Assembly (NCBI GenBank): GCA_030159235.1
Contig: BSBG01000007.1
Span: forward strand, 102,504 to 166,503
Reading direction: 5' to 3'
Origin: Bacillus safensis
Lineage (GTDB): Bacteria > Bacillota > Bacilli > Bacillales > Bacillaceae
Length of the DNA: 64,000 nt
Positions 17,100 to 26,043 of the stretch are shown here, in pieces (the stretch's first letter is position 1; every line of letters begins with the position of its first letter). The translations under genes and the position numbers were made by a program. The notes beneath the pieces were generated by a model. That model searched no databases. It saw only the letters and a program-made list of their open reading frames with translations, and had not been told where the DNA came from.

Positions 17100-17714
17100 T
17101 TATTTCTTTCTAAAAGACAGTCCAAGCGCAATGAGTGCTACGACTAGAGCTGCAATGGACAGTCCAAGGACAAGTGGTGAGGAAGAAGCAGAGGCTGTTT
17201 CAGATGTCTTTTCTTCTTTTGGTTTTTCTTGACCATGTGAATCCGTTACAGTATTTGATGCCACAATGTTTGTGATGGAATGAGGCTTATCGGCATCTTT
17301 ATCGCCAGTCCATTCAACGACTGTTCCATCCTTATAATATTGATACGCATCCCATGCAGCTTCACCTGCTTTATCAGGGTTTTTCGCTACAAAAACGAAT
17401 TGCTGGAACTGTCCTGCAGCCACTCCGTCTCCCGTTGCTTCCCAAGTTACTCTTGTCACCTTGCCATTTTTCTCTTCTGTTGACGTTTTCCAGCCAGGTA
17501 CTGGTTCATATTGTTGGAATTCTACGCCTTTAGGAATTGTCACGACAACCTTTGTTGTCGGGCTGTCACTTTCGGATGGAACTTTTAAAGTATAAGTTTC
17601 CCATGCACTTGTCGCAGACGTATCAGGTTTGACAGTTACGTGCGCACTCACAGGAATCGCCAATAAAAATGAAGCAAGAAGCATTGGTAATAAAGCTTTA
17701 ACGTATTTTTTCAT
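17100..17714 (-). CDS. ycnI: YcnI-like copper-binding membrane-anchored protein (DUF1775)
   Basis: A 204-residue protein: signal peptide ending AHV after SAHVTVKPD, a DUF1775 beta domain (residues ~25-150), a charged Ser/Glu linker and one C-terminal membrane helix (PLVLGLSIAALVVALIALGL) with a basic tail. Cleavage before His25 would expose an N-terminal His, the Cu(II) ligand described for B. subtilis YcnI. It follows ycnJ by 18 bp and is likely a periplasm-side copper chaperone. Confidence 0.9.
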   Translation of the reverse strand: MKKYVKALLPMLLASFLLAIPVSAHVTVKPDTSATSAWETYTLKVPSESDSPTTKVVVTIPKGVEFQQYEPVPGWKTSTEEKNGKVTRVTWEATGDGVAAGQFQQFVFVAKNPDKAGEAAWDAYQYYKDGTVVEWTGDKDADKPHSITNIVASNTVTDSHGQEKPKEEKTSETASASSSPLVLGLSIAALVVALIALGLSFRKK

Positions 17715-17732
17715 ATGTGATGAACTCTCCTT

Positions 17733-19367
17733 TTAGTTTCTTCTAATAAAGGTGGTATTGATATTTTCAAAAGAACCCGTTAACGCATGAATTTCAATTT
17801 TCCAAGTGCCTTTTTCGTTTAATAAGAGATTTTCAGCAGAAAAATGACCATTTTTTAATCGTTTCAGCTGAAATTCACTCGGTGTCTCATCACCGAATAA
17901 AGCGACCTTATGGATCTTAGCTGTTACAGATTGAATGTCAGTGATCGTTTGCCCATTTTTCTTTGTAAATGCCAGCTCGAACGTGTTTTTCCCAGGGGCA
18001 TTCGGGGTAATGCTCAAGGACACAATGTCACGATGCTCGACCTGATTTGCGCCAAAGAATGGCTCAGGTGCAGGCGGAGGCGGGCTTGGAATGTTGGTAA
18101 ACACAGCCGTTAATAACAAAATGGTGATGCCGATGATCCATTCAGCTCGTAAGGACACGCTGCGTTTCTGTTTTTTTTCCCATCTCAGCATCAAGTAATG
18201 CATAAGCCCAAGAAGGCCCATGATGATAAATAAACCAAGCTTGATTAAAAAGGTGCGTCCGTATGCTGATTGGAAAAGAGCGTCAAACGATTGCAAAATA
18301 AAGATGGCATTCACAAATCCTGAAAACACAATGAGTCCAACAGAGAGCAGTGCCCAAGGATGAAATGCGGTTAACGTATTCCGTATGAGCGGCTCATCTT
18401 CATTTGGCAGCTTTTTCATCAATAGAAGGACAATGGCTGTCAAACCGCCGACCCAAATCGATGCAGAGACGAGATGAATGAAATCAAGTGACGTTGTCAG
18501 TATTTTATTGTCTGTTGCAGCTGGATGTCCGATTTGTGCTTTCAGCCAAAGGAGCACTGTGAAGAGGAGCAATGGAAACAGCCATACCCGAAAAGAAGTA
18601 AATTCCCCCTTTTTCATCGCCACAATCGTCCAAATGGTGAGAAGAACAAATGACGCCATGAGCATCATCCACAGACTGCCGCCAGAAGTTGACGCAATCG
18701 TTTCTTGTAAAAGCGAAGGCTGAAATGCCCCCCAAAAGGACACGTCTGCCGCTGATTTTGTTTGAATCGGCAGCTGGAACACAAGTGCCCCGCCCATCAT
18801 GATCAGCGACACTGTCAAAAGCCGCTTTATTCGTTTCGCCAATATAGGTGAAATCGCTGCCCTAAACCAAAGCAATCCAAACAAGATGGTTCCGAGAAAT
18901 AAGCTGAATGACGTATAAAGAAAGGCTTTATCAATAGTTGAAGCGATATCAATAGATTCATTCGTTTGGCCTTGCTCTAATTGGTCAAAACCGCCATCCG
19001 CCTTTCCAATACTAAACGGAATCATGCCAGAGACAGAGTGTCCGTCCGCTGATACCGCATTCCACTGAATGGTGTAAATCCCTTTTGGTAAATTCTTTTT
19101 TAAAGCCGCTTCCATAATTTTTTGATCTTTAATGACCGTATCTCCCTTATCCACACGATCACCTTTTGCATTTAGCACCTTAATGGCATGAAATCCGCTT
19201 TCGATCCCTTCACTAAATGTGATCGAGACTGAAGGAGGCTGCTGATTCAGCTCTTCATTTGCCGCTGGATTCGAGCTTACGACGTAAGCGTGAGCAAATG
19301 CTTCCTTTGGAATGAAAAAAGCGAACATGACCATAAGGACCAGAAGCCACTTACTATTTTTAAACAA
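17733..19367 (-). CDS. ycnJ: YcnJ-like copper import protein (CopC-CopD fusion)
   Basis: A 544-residue fusion. After a signal peptide the CopC domain starts HAYVVSSNPAANEEL and carries SADGHSVSG; then about eight membrane helices of CopD with HLVSASIWVGG and a second conserved His-bearing segment; a C-terminal extracytoplasmic beta domain (about 440-540) resembles YtkA/FixH. B. subtilis YcnJ is of about the same length and is needed for growth under copper limitation. The repressor gene ycnK, adjacent in B. subtilis, is not in this window. Confidence 0.9.
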   Translation of the reverse strand: MFKNSKWLLVLMVMFAFFIPKEAFAHAYVVSSNPAANEELNQQPPSVSITFSEGIESGFHAIKVLNAKGDRVDKGDTVIKDQKIMEAALKKNLPKGIYTIQWNAVSADGHSVSGMIPFSIGKADGGFDQLEQGQTNESIDIASTIDKAFLYTSFSLFLGTILFGLLWFRAAISPILAKRIKRLLTVSLIMMGGALVFQLPIQTKSAADVSFWGAFQPSLLQETIASTSGGSLWMMLMASFVLLTIWTIVAMKKGEFTSFRVWLFPLLLFTVLLWLKAQIGHPAATDNKILTTSLDFIHLVSASIWVGGLTAIVLLLMKKLPNEDEPLIRNTLTAFHPWALLSVGLIVFSGFVNAIFILQSFDALFQSAYGRTFLIKLGLFIIMGLLGLMHYLMLRWEKKQKRSVSLRAEWIIGITILLLTAVFTNIPSPPPPAPEPFFGANQVEHRDIVSLSITPNAPGKNTFELAFTKKNGQTITDIQSVTAKIHKVALFGDETPSEFQLKRLKNGHFSAENLLLNEKGTWKIEIHALTGSFENINTTFIRRN

Positions 19368-19717
19368 GGTGAATAACCGCCTTTCTACCTTTGAAAGTGT
19401 CTCATATATCAGAAAGAAAGCGGCAGTAAACTGTGAGTCACAGAAAAAACCGCTCCTCCTATTGTACCGCCCTCTCTAAAAGGTAAACGAAACAAACAGC
19501 AAGATGGTTCACTTTTTCTGTGTCATGTCTGCGCAGACATTTCTTAATTGAATAGGTTTGGTCATTTATAAGCCTATTCGATTTAAGAAGAGGAAACAAG
19601 AAGAGACCATTTGAAAGTTGTGAAATTCCAATGAATTTTGCGTGAAAACAACGGCAGATCAAGCTTTTCACCCATTATATGTTGGGATCTGACAGAGAAT
19701 TCATGTCATATTTCAAT
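19368..19717. other. intergenic region between ycnJ and mtlA with three dyad elements
   Basis: No gene is supported. It holds CTGTGA-G-TCACAG (19431-19443) just upstream of the ycnJ promoter region, a perfect 16-bp palindrome ATGTCTGCGCAGACAT (19525-19540), and directly after it a long inverted repeat TTCTTAATTGAATAGG / CCTATTCGATTTAAGAA (19541-19589). A weak minus-strand promoter TTTACT-N16-TATATG lies between ycnJ and the first dyad. A 70-residue minus-strand reading frame at 19459-19671 is not convincing. Confidence 0.6.
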
Positions 19718-19740
19718 TTTGTCACACACGATGTGACAAA
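19718..19740 (+). promoter_or_regulatory. MtlR-type operator upstream of mtlA
   Basis: Perfect inverted repeat TTTGTCACA-N5-TGTGACAAA. It ends 17 bp before the -35 element. The same 9-5-9 site with one mismatch is present before mtlR (36424-36446), which supports recognition by MtlR. Confidence 0.75.
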
Positions 19741-19757
19741 GTGACATTTAGTTTCAA

Positions 19758-19786
19758 TTGAAGGGGAAGTGAAAGCGTTTTACGAT
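19758..19786 (+). promoter_or_regulatory. mtlA promoter with overlapping cre site
   Basis: -35 TTGAAG (19758-19763), 17-bp spacer, -10 TACGAT (19781-19786). A cre-like site TGAAAGCGTTTTAC (19770-19783) overlaps the -10, suited to CcpA repression. Weak -35 is normal for an activator-dependent promoter. Confidence 0.65.
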
Positions 19787-19874
19787 AAGTATAAGGGCTT
19801 CACTGACACTTGTAATTATATCTTTTGACCTATAAAGCCCTGAATAAAGGGAGAGAAGAAAGGGGTTTTCACAG

Positions 19875-21317
19875 ATGCAGGAAAAAAGCGGATTCCGTGT
19901 AAAAGTACAGCGCTTTGGAAGCTATTTAAGCGGCATGATTATGCCGAATATTGGAGCGTTTATCGCTTGGGGACTCATTACAGCATTGTTCATTCCGAGT
20001 GGTTATTTTCCAAATGAACAATTAAATACACTCGTTGGCCCGATGATTAACTACTTGCTGCCGCTCTTAATCGGTTACACAGGCGGTAAGCTCGTATATG
20101 ACCATCGAGGCGGGGTACTCGGTGCTACAGCTACGATTGGGGTCATTGTTGGCTCAGACATTCCGATGTTTTTAGGTGCGATGATCATGGGACCGCTTGG
20201 CGGTTATCTCATTAAGAAAATCGACCAGCTGTTCAAAGACCGAATCAGATCAGGCTTTGAAATGCTGATTAATAATTTTAGTGCAGGTATTCTAGGTGCT
20301 ATTCTAGTCGCCATTGCTTTCTACGCCATCGGCCCAGTGGTACTAGGTCTGAATAAAGCCCTTGCGGCAGGTGTAGATATCATTGTCAATGCACACTTAC
20401 TGCCGCTGGCAAGTATCTTCATTGAACCAGCGAAAGTATTGTTCTTAAACAATGCGATTAACCAAGGGATTTTAGGTCCATTAGGGGTGGAGCAAGCGGC
20501 GAAGACAGGCCAGTCCGTTCTGTTCTTGCTTGAAACAAACCCAGGACCAGGTCTAGGTGTTCTTCTAGCCTACATGTTCTTTGGAAAAGGGACTGCAAAA
20601 CAGTCTGCACCGGGTGCGATTGTCATTCAATTCTTAGGGGGAATCCATGAAATTTACTTCCCTTACATCCTAATGAAGCCAAAGCTCATTTTGGCGGTAA
20701 TTGCTGGGGGAGCAAGCGGCGTTCTGACCTTTACCCTGTTAAATGCAGGCTTAAAGGCTGTGCCATCACCAGGTAGTATTATCGCACTTATGCTCATGTC
20801 ACCAAAAGGCGGTCACCTTGCCGTTCTAGCAGGTGTTGTCGTGGCAGCGATCGTATCGTTCCTTGTCGCTTCTGTTATTTTGAAAGCATCCAAAGCAGTG
20901 GATGAAGACTTAACAGCTGCAACAGAAAAAATGCAAGACATGAAAGGCAAGAAAAGTGCAGCAGCAGCAGCTCTTACAGCTCAAAAAGAAGGTGCTGAAG
21001 CGAACGAGCAAGTAGCATCTCCACATGATATCAATCCAGATGATGTGAACAAAATTATCTTTGCCTGCGATGCAGGAATGGGTTCAAGTGCAATGGGGGC
21101 ATCTGTCTTAAAGAATAAAGTCAAAAAGGCAGAGCTTGATATTGATGTAACCAATACATCCATCAGCAACATCCCAGATGATGCCGATGTGGTCTTTACG
21201 CATAAAGATTTAACAGACAGAGCCAAGGCAAAGCTGCCAGGAGCTGTGCATATTTCAGTTGATAATTTCTTAAACAGCCCGAAATACGATGAGCTGATTG
21301 AGAAGTTGAAAAAATAA
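19875..21317 (+). CDS. mtlA: PTS mannitol-specific EIICB component
   Basis: A 480-residue transporter-kinase. The membrane EIIC part covers roughly residues 1-345 (GSYLSGMIMPNIGAFIAWGL; later GGIHEIYFPYILMKP with the GIHE substrate motif). A charged, Ala-rich linker leads to EIIB, whose phosphorylated Cys is in FACDAGMGSSAMGASVL. There is no EIIA part; that is encoded separately as mtlF, as in B. subtilis. It imports mannitol as mannitol-1-phosphate. Confidence 0.96.
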   Translation: MQEKSGFRVKVQRFGSYLSGMIMPNIGAFIAWGLITALFIPSGYFPNEQLNTLVGPMINYLLPLLIGYTGGKLVYDHRGGVLGATATIGVIVGSDIPMFLGAMIMGPLGGYLIKKIDQLFKDRIRSGFEMLINNFSAGILGAILVAIAFYAIGPVVLGLNKALAAGVDIIVNAHLLPLASIFIEPAKVLFLNNAINQGILGPLGVEQAAKTGQSVLFLLETNPGPGLGVLLAYMFFGKGTAKQSAPGAIVIQFLGGIHEIYFPYILMKPKLILAVIAGGASGVLTFTLLNAGLKAVPSPGSIIALMLMSPKGGHLAVLAGVVVAAIVSFLVASVILKASKAVDEDLTAATEKMQDMKGKKSAAAAALTAQKEGAEANEQVASPHDINPDDVNKIIFACDAGMGSSAMGASVLKNKVKKAELDIDVTNTSISNIPDDADVVFTHKDLTDRAKAKLPGAVHISVDNFLNSPKYDELIEKLKK

Positions 21318-21324
21318 CATGATG

Positions 21325-21363
21325 AAACGGGTTGAGTCCAATTTTAATTGAACTCCCCGTTTT
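21325..21363 (+). terminator. hairpin between mtlA and mtlF
   Basis: AAACGGG-TT-GAGTCCAATT pairs with AATTGAACTC-CCCGTTT followed by four T. It resembles an intrinsic terminator and may reduce or process the transcript so that mtlA is made in excess over mtlF and mtlD. Confidence 0.6.
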
Positions 21364-21408
21364 GGTTGTTTTCTGATTTTCCATTCTAAAAAAGGTGTGT
21401 GATCATCC

Positions 21409-21843
21409 ATGAAACCAGTACTTTCTAAAGGCAATATTTTTCTAAACGAACAAGCAGGCTCTAAAGAAGAAGCCATTAAAAAAGCAGGCGAAGTCCTAGT
21501 GGCAAACGGCTATGTCACAAGTGATTATGTCGACAAAATGTTTGAAAGAGAGAACATTTCTTCTACATTTATGGGCAACGGGATTGCGATTCCTCATGGA
21601 ACAGAGGATGCGAAAGCGGCTGTTCTTCATTCAGGAATTTCCATTATTCAAATCCCAAATGGCGTTGAATACGGAGAAGGAAATATCGCCAAAGTCGTAT
21701 TTGGCATCGCTGGGAAAAACAATGAACACCTCGATATTCTTTCTCAAATTGCGATTGTTTGTTCAGAGGAAGAAAATGTAGAACGAATCATTCATGCAAA
21801 GGATCAGGATGAACTGATCGCCATCTTTAACGAGGTGAACTAA
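21409..21843 (+). CDS. mtlF: PTS mannitol-specific EIIA component
   Basis: A 144-residue EIIA of the mannitol/fructose class. The phosphorylated His63 sits in GNGIAIPHGTEDAK. It passes phosphate from HPr to the EIIB part of MtlA. It ends one base before mtlD begins, so the two are surely co-translated. Confidence 0.95.
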   Translation: MKPVLSKGNIFLNEQAGSKEEAIKKAGEVLVANGYVTSDYVDKMFERENISSTFMGNGIAIPHGTEDAKAAVLHSGISIIQIPNGVEYGEGNIAKVVFGIAGKNNEHLDILSQIAIVCSEEENVERIIHAKDQDELIAIFNEVN

Positions 21844-21844
21844 C

Positions 21845-22966
21845 ATGAAGGCACTTCATTTTGGAGCAGGAAATATCGGCAGAGGGTTTATCGGATCTTT
21901 GTTAAAAACATCAGGCTTTGAACTTGTCTTTACCGATGTAAATGAAGCAGTCATCAACGAGCTGAACAATAGAGGAGAATACACGGTTGAACATGCAGCA
22001 CCCGGTCAAAAACAAGAAGTGGTCGGGCCTGTGTCAGCCATTAATTCCGCAAAAGACCCAGCCGCATTAACTGAGGCGGTGGCAACAGCTGACCTCATGA
22101 CAACAGCTGTTGGACCAGCCGTTTTGAAGATCATTTCTTCATCAATTGCTGAAGGATTAAAACAAAAAAAGCCTGACCATATCATCAACATCATTGCGTG
22201 TGAAAATATGATTGGGGGAAGCGCTCATTTAAAAGAAGCGGTGTTCTCTCATTTAACAGCAGATGAACAAGAAGCGATATCACAAACAGTCGGTTTTCCA
22301 AACGCTGCGGTTGACCGCATCGTTCCAATTCAGCACCACGAGGATATTCTTAAAGTGTCAGTTGAGCCATTTTTCGAGTGGGTCATAGATGAGACAGGTT
22401 TTATAGGAGACATCCCTCAAATTGAAGGAGCGACCTTTGTAAAAGATTTAACACCATATATTGAACGGAAGCTTTTCACTGTCAACACAGGACATGCCCT
22501 GGCTGCATATACCGGGTATCAGCAAGGAGTCCAAACGATCAAAGAAGCCTTCGACACACCGGGCATTCGTCAGGTTGTCGAAGGTGCCCTTCATGAAACG
22601 GGCAGCTATTTAATCGAGACATATGGCTTTCAAAAAGAAGAACATGCTGCGTATATACAAAAAATCATCAAACGATTTGAAAATGTCTTTATTTCTGACG
22701 AAGTGACGCGTGTCGCTCGCTCCCCGCTAAGAAAGCTTGGAGCGGATGACCGCTTGATCGGTCCAGCGAAGAAGATCAAACAACCCGTTTATTTGATCAA
22801 AGGTATTGCCGCAGCTTTAGCTTATGACTTTGCAGCAGACGAAGAAGCTGTTCGGTTGCAGGCGTTAAGAAATGAAAAAGGCATTGAAGGTGTGCTAGAA
22901 GAGGTATGTGGGCTTCATCCAGCAGACGATCTCTATCAAGCCATCCTCAAAGAAACAAATCGATAA
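21845..22966 (+). CDS. mtlD: mannitol-1-phosphate 5-dehydrogenase
   Basis: A 373-residue long-chain polyol dehydrogenase. NAD-binding motif at the N-terminus HFGAGNIGRGFIG; catalytic region FVKDLTPYIERKLFTVNTGHA with the Lys and the conserved NTGH. It oxidises mannitol-1-phosphate to fructose-6-phosphate. Last gene of mtlAFD. Confidence 0.96.
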   Translation: MKALHFGAGNIGRGFIGSLLKTSGFELVFTDVNEAVINELNNRGEYTVEHAAPGQKQEVVGPVSAINSAKDPAALTEAVATADLMTTAVGPAVLKIISSSIAEGLKQKKPDHIINIIACENMIGGSAHLKEAVFSHLTADEQEAISQTVGFPNAAVDRIVPIQHHEDILKVSVEPFFEWVIDETGFIGDIPQIEGATFVKDLTPYIERKLFTVNTGHALAAYTGYQQGVQTIKEAFDTPGIRQVVEGALHETGSYLIETYGFQKEEHAAYIQKIIKRFENVFISDEVTRVARSPLRKLGADDRLIGPAKKIKQPVYLIKGIAAALAYDFAADEEAVRLQALRNEKGIEGVLEEVCGLHPADDLYQAILKETNR

Positions 22967-22970
22967 TTAG

Positions 22971-23007
22971 AAAATCCCTTTCTAACATAAGAAAGGGATT
23001 TTTTTCT
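22971..23007 (+). terminator. intrinsic terminator of mtlAFD
   Basis: AAAATCCCTTTCT / AGAAAGGGATTTT stem, five-base loop and a run of seven T. Confidence 0.9.
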
Positions 23008-23016
23008 ATGACTTTT

Positions 23017-23043
23017 TCAATACTTTCCCCTGCTTGACGATAT
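23017..23043 (+). promoter_or_regulatory. sigma-D-like promoter of the chemoreceptor gene
   Basis: TCAA (23017-23020), 15-bp spacer, GACGATAT (23036-23043), close to the sigma-D consensus TAAA-N15-GCCGATAT. Chemoreceptor genes in Bacillus are commonly sigma-D dependent. Confidence 0.6.
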
Positions 23044-23066
23044 ATGTATTAAGGGGGAATTTGTAT

Positions 23067-24815
23067 ATGAAAAAGAAAGCGTTTGCTTCAAAGAGTGTAT
23101 TTTTTCAATTAATGTCGGCTATTATTGTGATCACAATTTTAACAGGTGGACTTGTTGGAACCACGGGCTATTTTTTAGCGAAAAACGTATTAATTGATGC
23201 GGGAAAAGCAGATTTAAAACACATCGTCAATGGAGCGATGGCCACACTAGAACAGTTGAATGACCGTGTGGAGAAAAAAGAACTGACGCTTGAGCAGGCG
23301 CAGGAACAAGCGCGTATCTATTTAAGCGGGCCGAAGAATGACAATGGGAAAGGGTACCAATTTCAAAAATCTGATTTTATCTATAAAAATAAAGGTTATC
23401 TCATCGCATATGGAGCGGGCTATTCAACTCAGGTTCATCCAGTCAGCGATATCGGTGTCATTCCAGATTACACGGCCAATCGTGAAAAAATGGTCGCAGG
23501 AGCCAATGCAAAAGGCGAAGAAGCACACTATGTGACCTATATGGATAAAGATGATGCAACGGGAGAAGAAAAGAAAAAGCTCGCTTATATGAACCAATTT
23601 ACTCCGTGGAATTGGAGTGTCGGAATTGCCGTATTCCAGGATGAATTTTATAAAGAATTAGAGCAGATGAAGCTCTATATTATTCTGATTACAGCAGGTG
23701 TTGCTCTTTTAAGTATGGGCGTCTTTTATTTGGCAGCTCGAGGAAAGGTGCGATTGCTCAAGCAAGTCACAGCTGCTTCAAAAGAGATTGCGGCGGGGAA
23801 TATTGAACGCACGAGCTTAAAAGAAACAGCGGATGAAATTGGACAGCTGGCAAAAGGCTTTAACCATATGTCAGGAGAACTCAGAACACTTGTGAGCGGT
23901 TTACAGGAAACGAGCAGTCACCTTGTTGAATCAGCGACAGATTTATCGGCGATATCTGAAGAAACATCAGCCAGCAGTGAAGAAATTGGACGAGCCATTG
24001 GAGACATTTCGACTGGTACGCTTCATCAAGCATCTGACCTTGAGGAAGCCAATCAACAAATGACCCAGTTCAATCAATCCATTGAAAACGTCAAAGAACA
24101 GAGTGATCAAATTAAACGAATTTCTGATCAATCGAGTCAATCATCACAGCAGGGTCAGCAAATTGTACAGCAATTAAAACAATCGAATGAACAATCGATT
24201 CAGGCGTCTCAAGGCATTAGAACAGGAATCGAGCAGTTAAGTACAAAAGTACAGGATATCTCTCAAATCACAGATACGATTGAAAGCATTTCGAATGAGA
24301 CGAATTTACTGGCACTGAATGCAAGTATTGAGGCAGCACGTGCAGGAGAGCACGGCAAAGGCTTCTCAGTTGTGGCGAGTGAAGTGCGGAATTTAGCTGA
24401 GCAGACAAAACAATCAGCCGTTCAAATTCAGCAAATGATTCAAGGTATTAAAGAAGAAACAACGGCAACAGCCGGCATCATGTCGAGCACAATGGATCGG
24501 TTTGCCGAGTTAGATCAAGCGGTGCATGCAACAGAACATGAATTCAATGCCATCTCGACTTTAATTTCACAAACTATCGTTGAAACAAACGCTATGGCAA
24601 AAGAGCTGAATACACTGCTGGAGCAAAACGATCTCATCACAAAAGCGATGCACGGCGCAGCACATATTTCTCAAGAAAATGCTGCGGCGGTCGAAGAGAT
24701 CACTGCATCCACAGACGAACAAGTGACAGCCATATCCAATGTGGCAAAAGCAGCAGAACGCCTCAATGAACTAAGCATGCGGTTGAATCAGGACATTGCG
24801 CGTTATCGTCTATAA
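23067..24815 (+). CDS. methyl-accepting chemotaxis protein with single Cache domain
   Basis: A 582-residue receptor. One N-terminal membrane helix, an extracellular single-Cache-type sensor (about residues 40-190, with [17 protein letters not shown] and NWSVGIAVF), a second helix near 205-225, a HAMP linker, then a long methyl-accepting coiled coil with the hairpin tip [20 protein letters not shown] and [23 protein letters not shown] 23067 follows AAGGGGGAA; the ORF can be read from 23034 but that lies in the promoter. Ligand unknown; sCache receptors often sense small organic acids. Confidence 0.9.
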   Translation: MKKKAFASKSVFFQLMSAIIVITILTGGLVGTTGYFLAKNVLIDAGKADLKHIVNGAMATLEQLNDRVEKKELTLEQAQEQARIYLSGPKNDNGKGYQFQKSDFIYKNKGYLIAYGAGYSTQVHPVSDIGVIPDYTANREKMVAGANAKGEEAHYVTYMDKDDATGEEKKKLAYMNQFTPWNWSVGIAVFQDEFYKELEQMKLYIILITAGVALLSMGVFYLAARGKVRLLKQVTAASKEIAAGNIERTSLKETADEIGQLAKGFNHMSGELRTLVSGLQETSSHLVESATDLSAISEETSASSEEIGRAIGDISTGTLHQASDLEEANQQMTQFNQSIENVKEQSDQIKRISDQSSQSSQQGQQIVQQLKQSNEQSIQASQGIRTGIEQLSTKVQDISQITDTIESISNETNLLALNASIEAARAGEHGKGFSVVASEVRNLAEQTKQSAVQIQQMIQGIKEETTATAGIMSSTMDRFAELDQAVHATEHEFNAISTLISQTIVETNAMAKELNTLLEQNDLITKAMHGAAHISQENAAAVEEITASTDEQVTAISNVAKAAERLNELSMRLNQDIARYRL

Positions 24816-24821
24816 ACCATT

Positions 24822-24850
24822 TTGACTGAGTGTCACTTATCAGGTACTAT
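24822..24850 (+). promoter_or_regulatory. sigma-A promoter for the small peptide / ridA-like unit
   Basis: TTGACT (24822-24827), 17-bp spacer, TACTAT (24845-24850). Good match and correct spacing, immediately after the chemoreceptor gene. Confidence 0.7.
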
Positions 24851-24898
24851 GTAGTTAATCAAAACCTTGCTCACGCAATGAAAAGGAGTGTTTCCGTC

Positions 24899-24973
24899 AT
24901 GAAAAAGAAGATATTGATGTTCTTACCTTGTGGCTATGGATACTCCACTGCTGTTTTCTTTGAGGGTAGATAG
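24899..24973 (+). CDS. possible 24-residue peptide upstream of the RidA gene
   Basis: ATG at 24899 is 10 bases after a good ribosome site (AAAAGGAG, 24881-24888) and about 40 bases after the likely transcript start. The reading frame encodes MKKKILMFLPCGYGYSTAVF and four more residues, ending in TAG. Basic start, short hydrophobic core, one Cys and two Tyr. It may be a leader peptide, a small secreted signal, or the stub of a lost gene. No family recognised. Confidence 0.4.
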   Translation: MKKKILMFLPCGYGYSTAVFFEGR

Positions 24974-25041
24974 AAATTGGTGAAGTCTGTCTTCAAAATG
25001 AAGAAACGAGCAGAAAAATTAACGTGAGTGAGGGACATAAC

Positions 25042-25434
25042 ATGGAAAAAATCACGAGAAAAAACCCAGAAAGTATGCCGAAACCTGTTGGTAACTACAG
25101 TCATATCACAAGAGTACCCAAGGGTGCGGGGTTATTTGTTACATCGGGTCAAGTAGGGACAGGAATGGATGGGCAGATCCCATCAAGCTTAAACGACCAA
25201 GTAACGAATACGTTTGAAAATATCAAAAAAATCCTTGAATCAGAAGGATTAAATGAAGAACATGTGATCAAGGTCAATATATGGGCAACAGAAGAAATCG
25301 GCTGGGACCATCTATATCCTCAGTGGGATGCGATTTTCAAAACAGCTTATCCATCAATGACAGTTGCTTATGTATCGGCATTGGGATGGCCTGAGCTGAA
25401 AATTGAAATTGAACTATGGTGCGCCGATATATGA
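25042..25434 (+). CDS. RidA/YjgF-family protein
   Basis: A 130-residue RidA-superfamily protein: PVGNYSHITRVPKGAGLFVTSGQVG, then QVTNTFENIKKILESEG and the ending KIEIELWCAD. The classical RidA Arg in the C-terminal part (consensus near VARIEIE) is not evident, so it may not be an imine deaminase of the archetypal kind. ATG 25042 follows GTGAGGGA; an upstream GTG at 25024 would use no ribosome site. Confidence 0.82.
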   Translation: MEKITRKNPESMPKPVGNYSHITRVPKGAGLFVTSGQVGTGMDGQIPSSLNDQVTNTFENIKKILESEGLNEEHVIKVNIWATEEIGWDHLYPQWDAIFKTAYPSMTVAYVSALGWPELKIEIELWCADI

Positions 25435-25437
25435 TTT

Positions 25438-25468
25438 AAAAAAGAACAGTGCAAACTGTTCTTTTTTA
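25438..25468. terminator. bidirectional terminator after the RidA gene
   Basis: AAAAGAACAGT-gcaa-ACTGTTCTTTT with T-run on the plus strand and A-run before, so usable in both directions; overlaps the stop of the next minus-strand gene. Confidence 0.88.
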
Positions 25469-25699
25469 TTTGAGCCGCTTTGTGAACCATCCAGCAAGGA
25501 ATGTAAAGACGGTATAGACGATGACCCAAATGAGAAAGGATTCATTCCCACCAATATAAGTGAACATGAAGATCATGCTTGCCATCAGGACAATCAAAGT
25601 GGGCATCCAAGGATTTTTCAAAAGCAACGTGCCAAAAATGCCGATCAGCACGGAGATAATGGGAAAGCCAAAAGCAATGAATAGAACAAAAACCGCCAT
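25466..25699 (-). CDS. small membrane protein, DUF2651-like (YbeF type)
   Basis: A 77-residue protein with three likely membrane helices: FVLFIAFGFPIISVLIGIFG, WMPTLIVLMASMIFMFTYIG and FLIWVIVYTVFTFLAGWF. The pattern FGTLLLKNPWMPTLIV and ESFLIWVIVYT recalls DUF2651 proteins of Bacillus. ATG 25699 follows AAAAGGAGT; the ORF extension to 25720 has none. It is 25 bp downstream of another small membrane protein gene, likely one transcript. Confidence 0.7.
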   Translation of the reverse strand: MAVFVLFIAFGFPIISVLIGIFGTLLLKNPWMPTLIVLMASMIFMFTYIGGNESFLIWVIVYTVFTFLAGWFTKRLK

Positions 25700-25724
25700 A
25701 GCGCTAACTCCTTTTAACAAGTGT

Positions 25725-26018
25725 TTACATCAAAACATATAAGACCGACACAGCCATGTGCAGAAGTGCAAAGATCATCACAAGAAAAGCGGTTTCAAGA
25801 CGCCACATGCGATGTTCCTTTGTTTCAGAATAATAGGCTGCTCGTGTCTCTTCGCCGCTTGTCCAAGCACCTATTAGCAGCCCAGACATCACGACTCCAA
25901 TAATAGAGATCCCGCCACTGACAAACCCAATCCATTCATGGTGCTGCAACATGAAAGCCGCACTGCAAATCACAATCATTGAGCAAAAACCGGCGAAAAA
26001 AGCATGTTTTTTTCTCAT
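25725..26018 (-). CDS. small membrane protein, DUF5316-like
   Basis: A 97-residue protein with three hydrophobic helices separated by a short polar segment GAWTSGEETRAAYYSETKEH. That polar motif (SG..RA.Y.SETKE.R) is what I recall for DUF5316 membrane proteins. Start preceded by AAAGGAGTG. Function unknown. Paired with the DUF2651-like gene. Confidence 0.65.
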   Translation of the reverse strand: MRKKHAFFAGFCSMIVICSAAFMLQHHEWIGFVSGGISIIGVVMSGLLIGAWTSGEETRAAYYSETKEHRMWRLETAFLVMIFALLHMAVSVLYVLM

Positions 26019-26043
26019 TCCCGTTCACTCCTTTGGATAGAGA

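Noticed and set aside
19459..19671. 70-codon minus-strand frame between ycnJ and mtlA
   Set aside because: Crosses a perfect palindrome and a long inverted repeat; no ribosome site or recognisable protein character.
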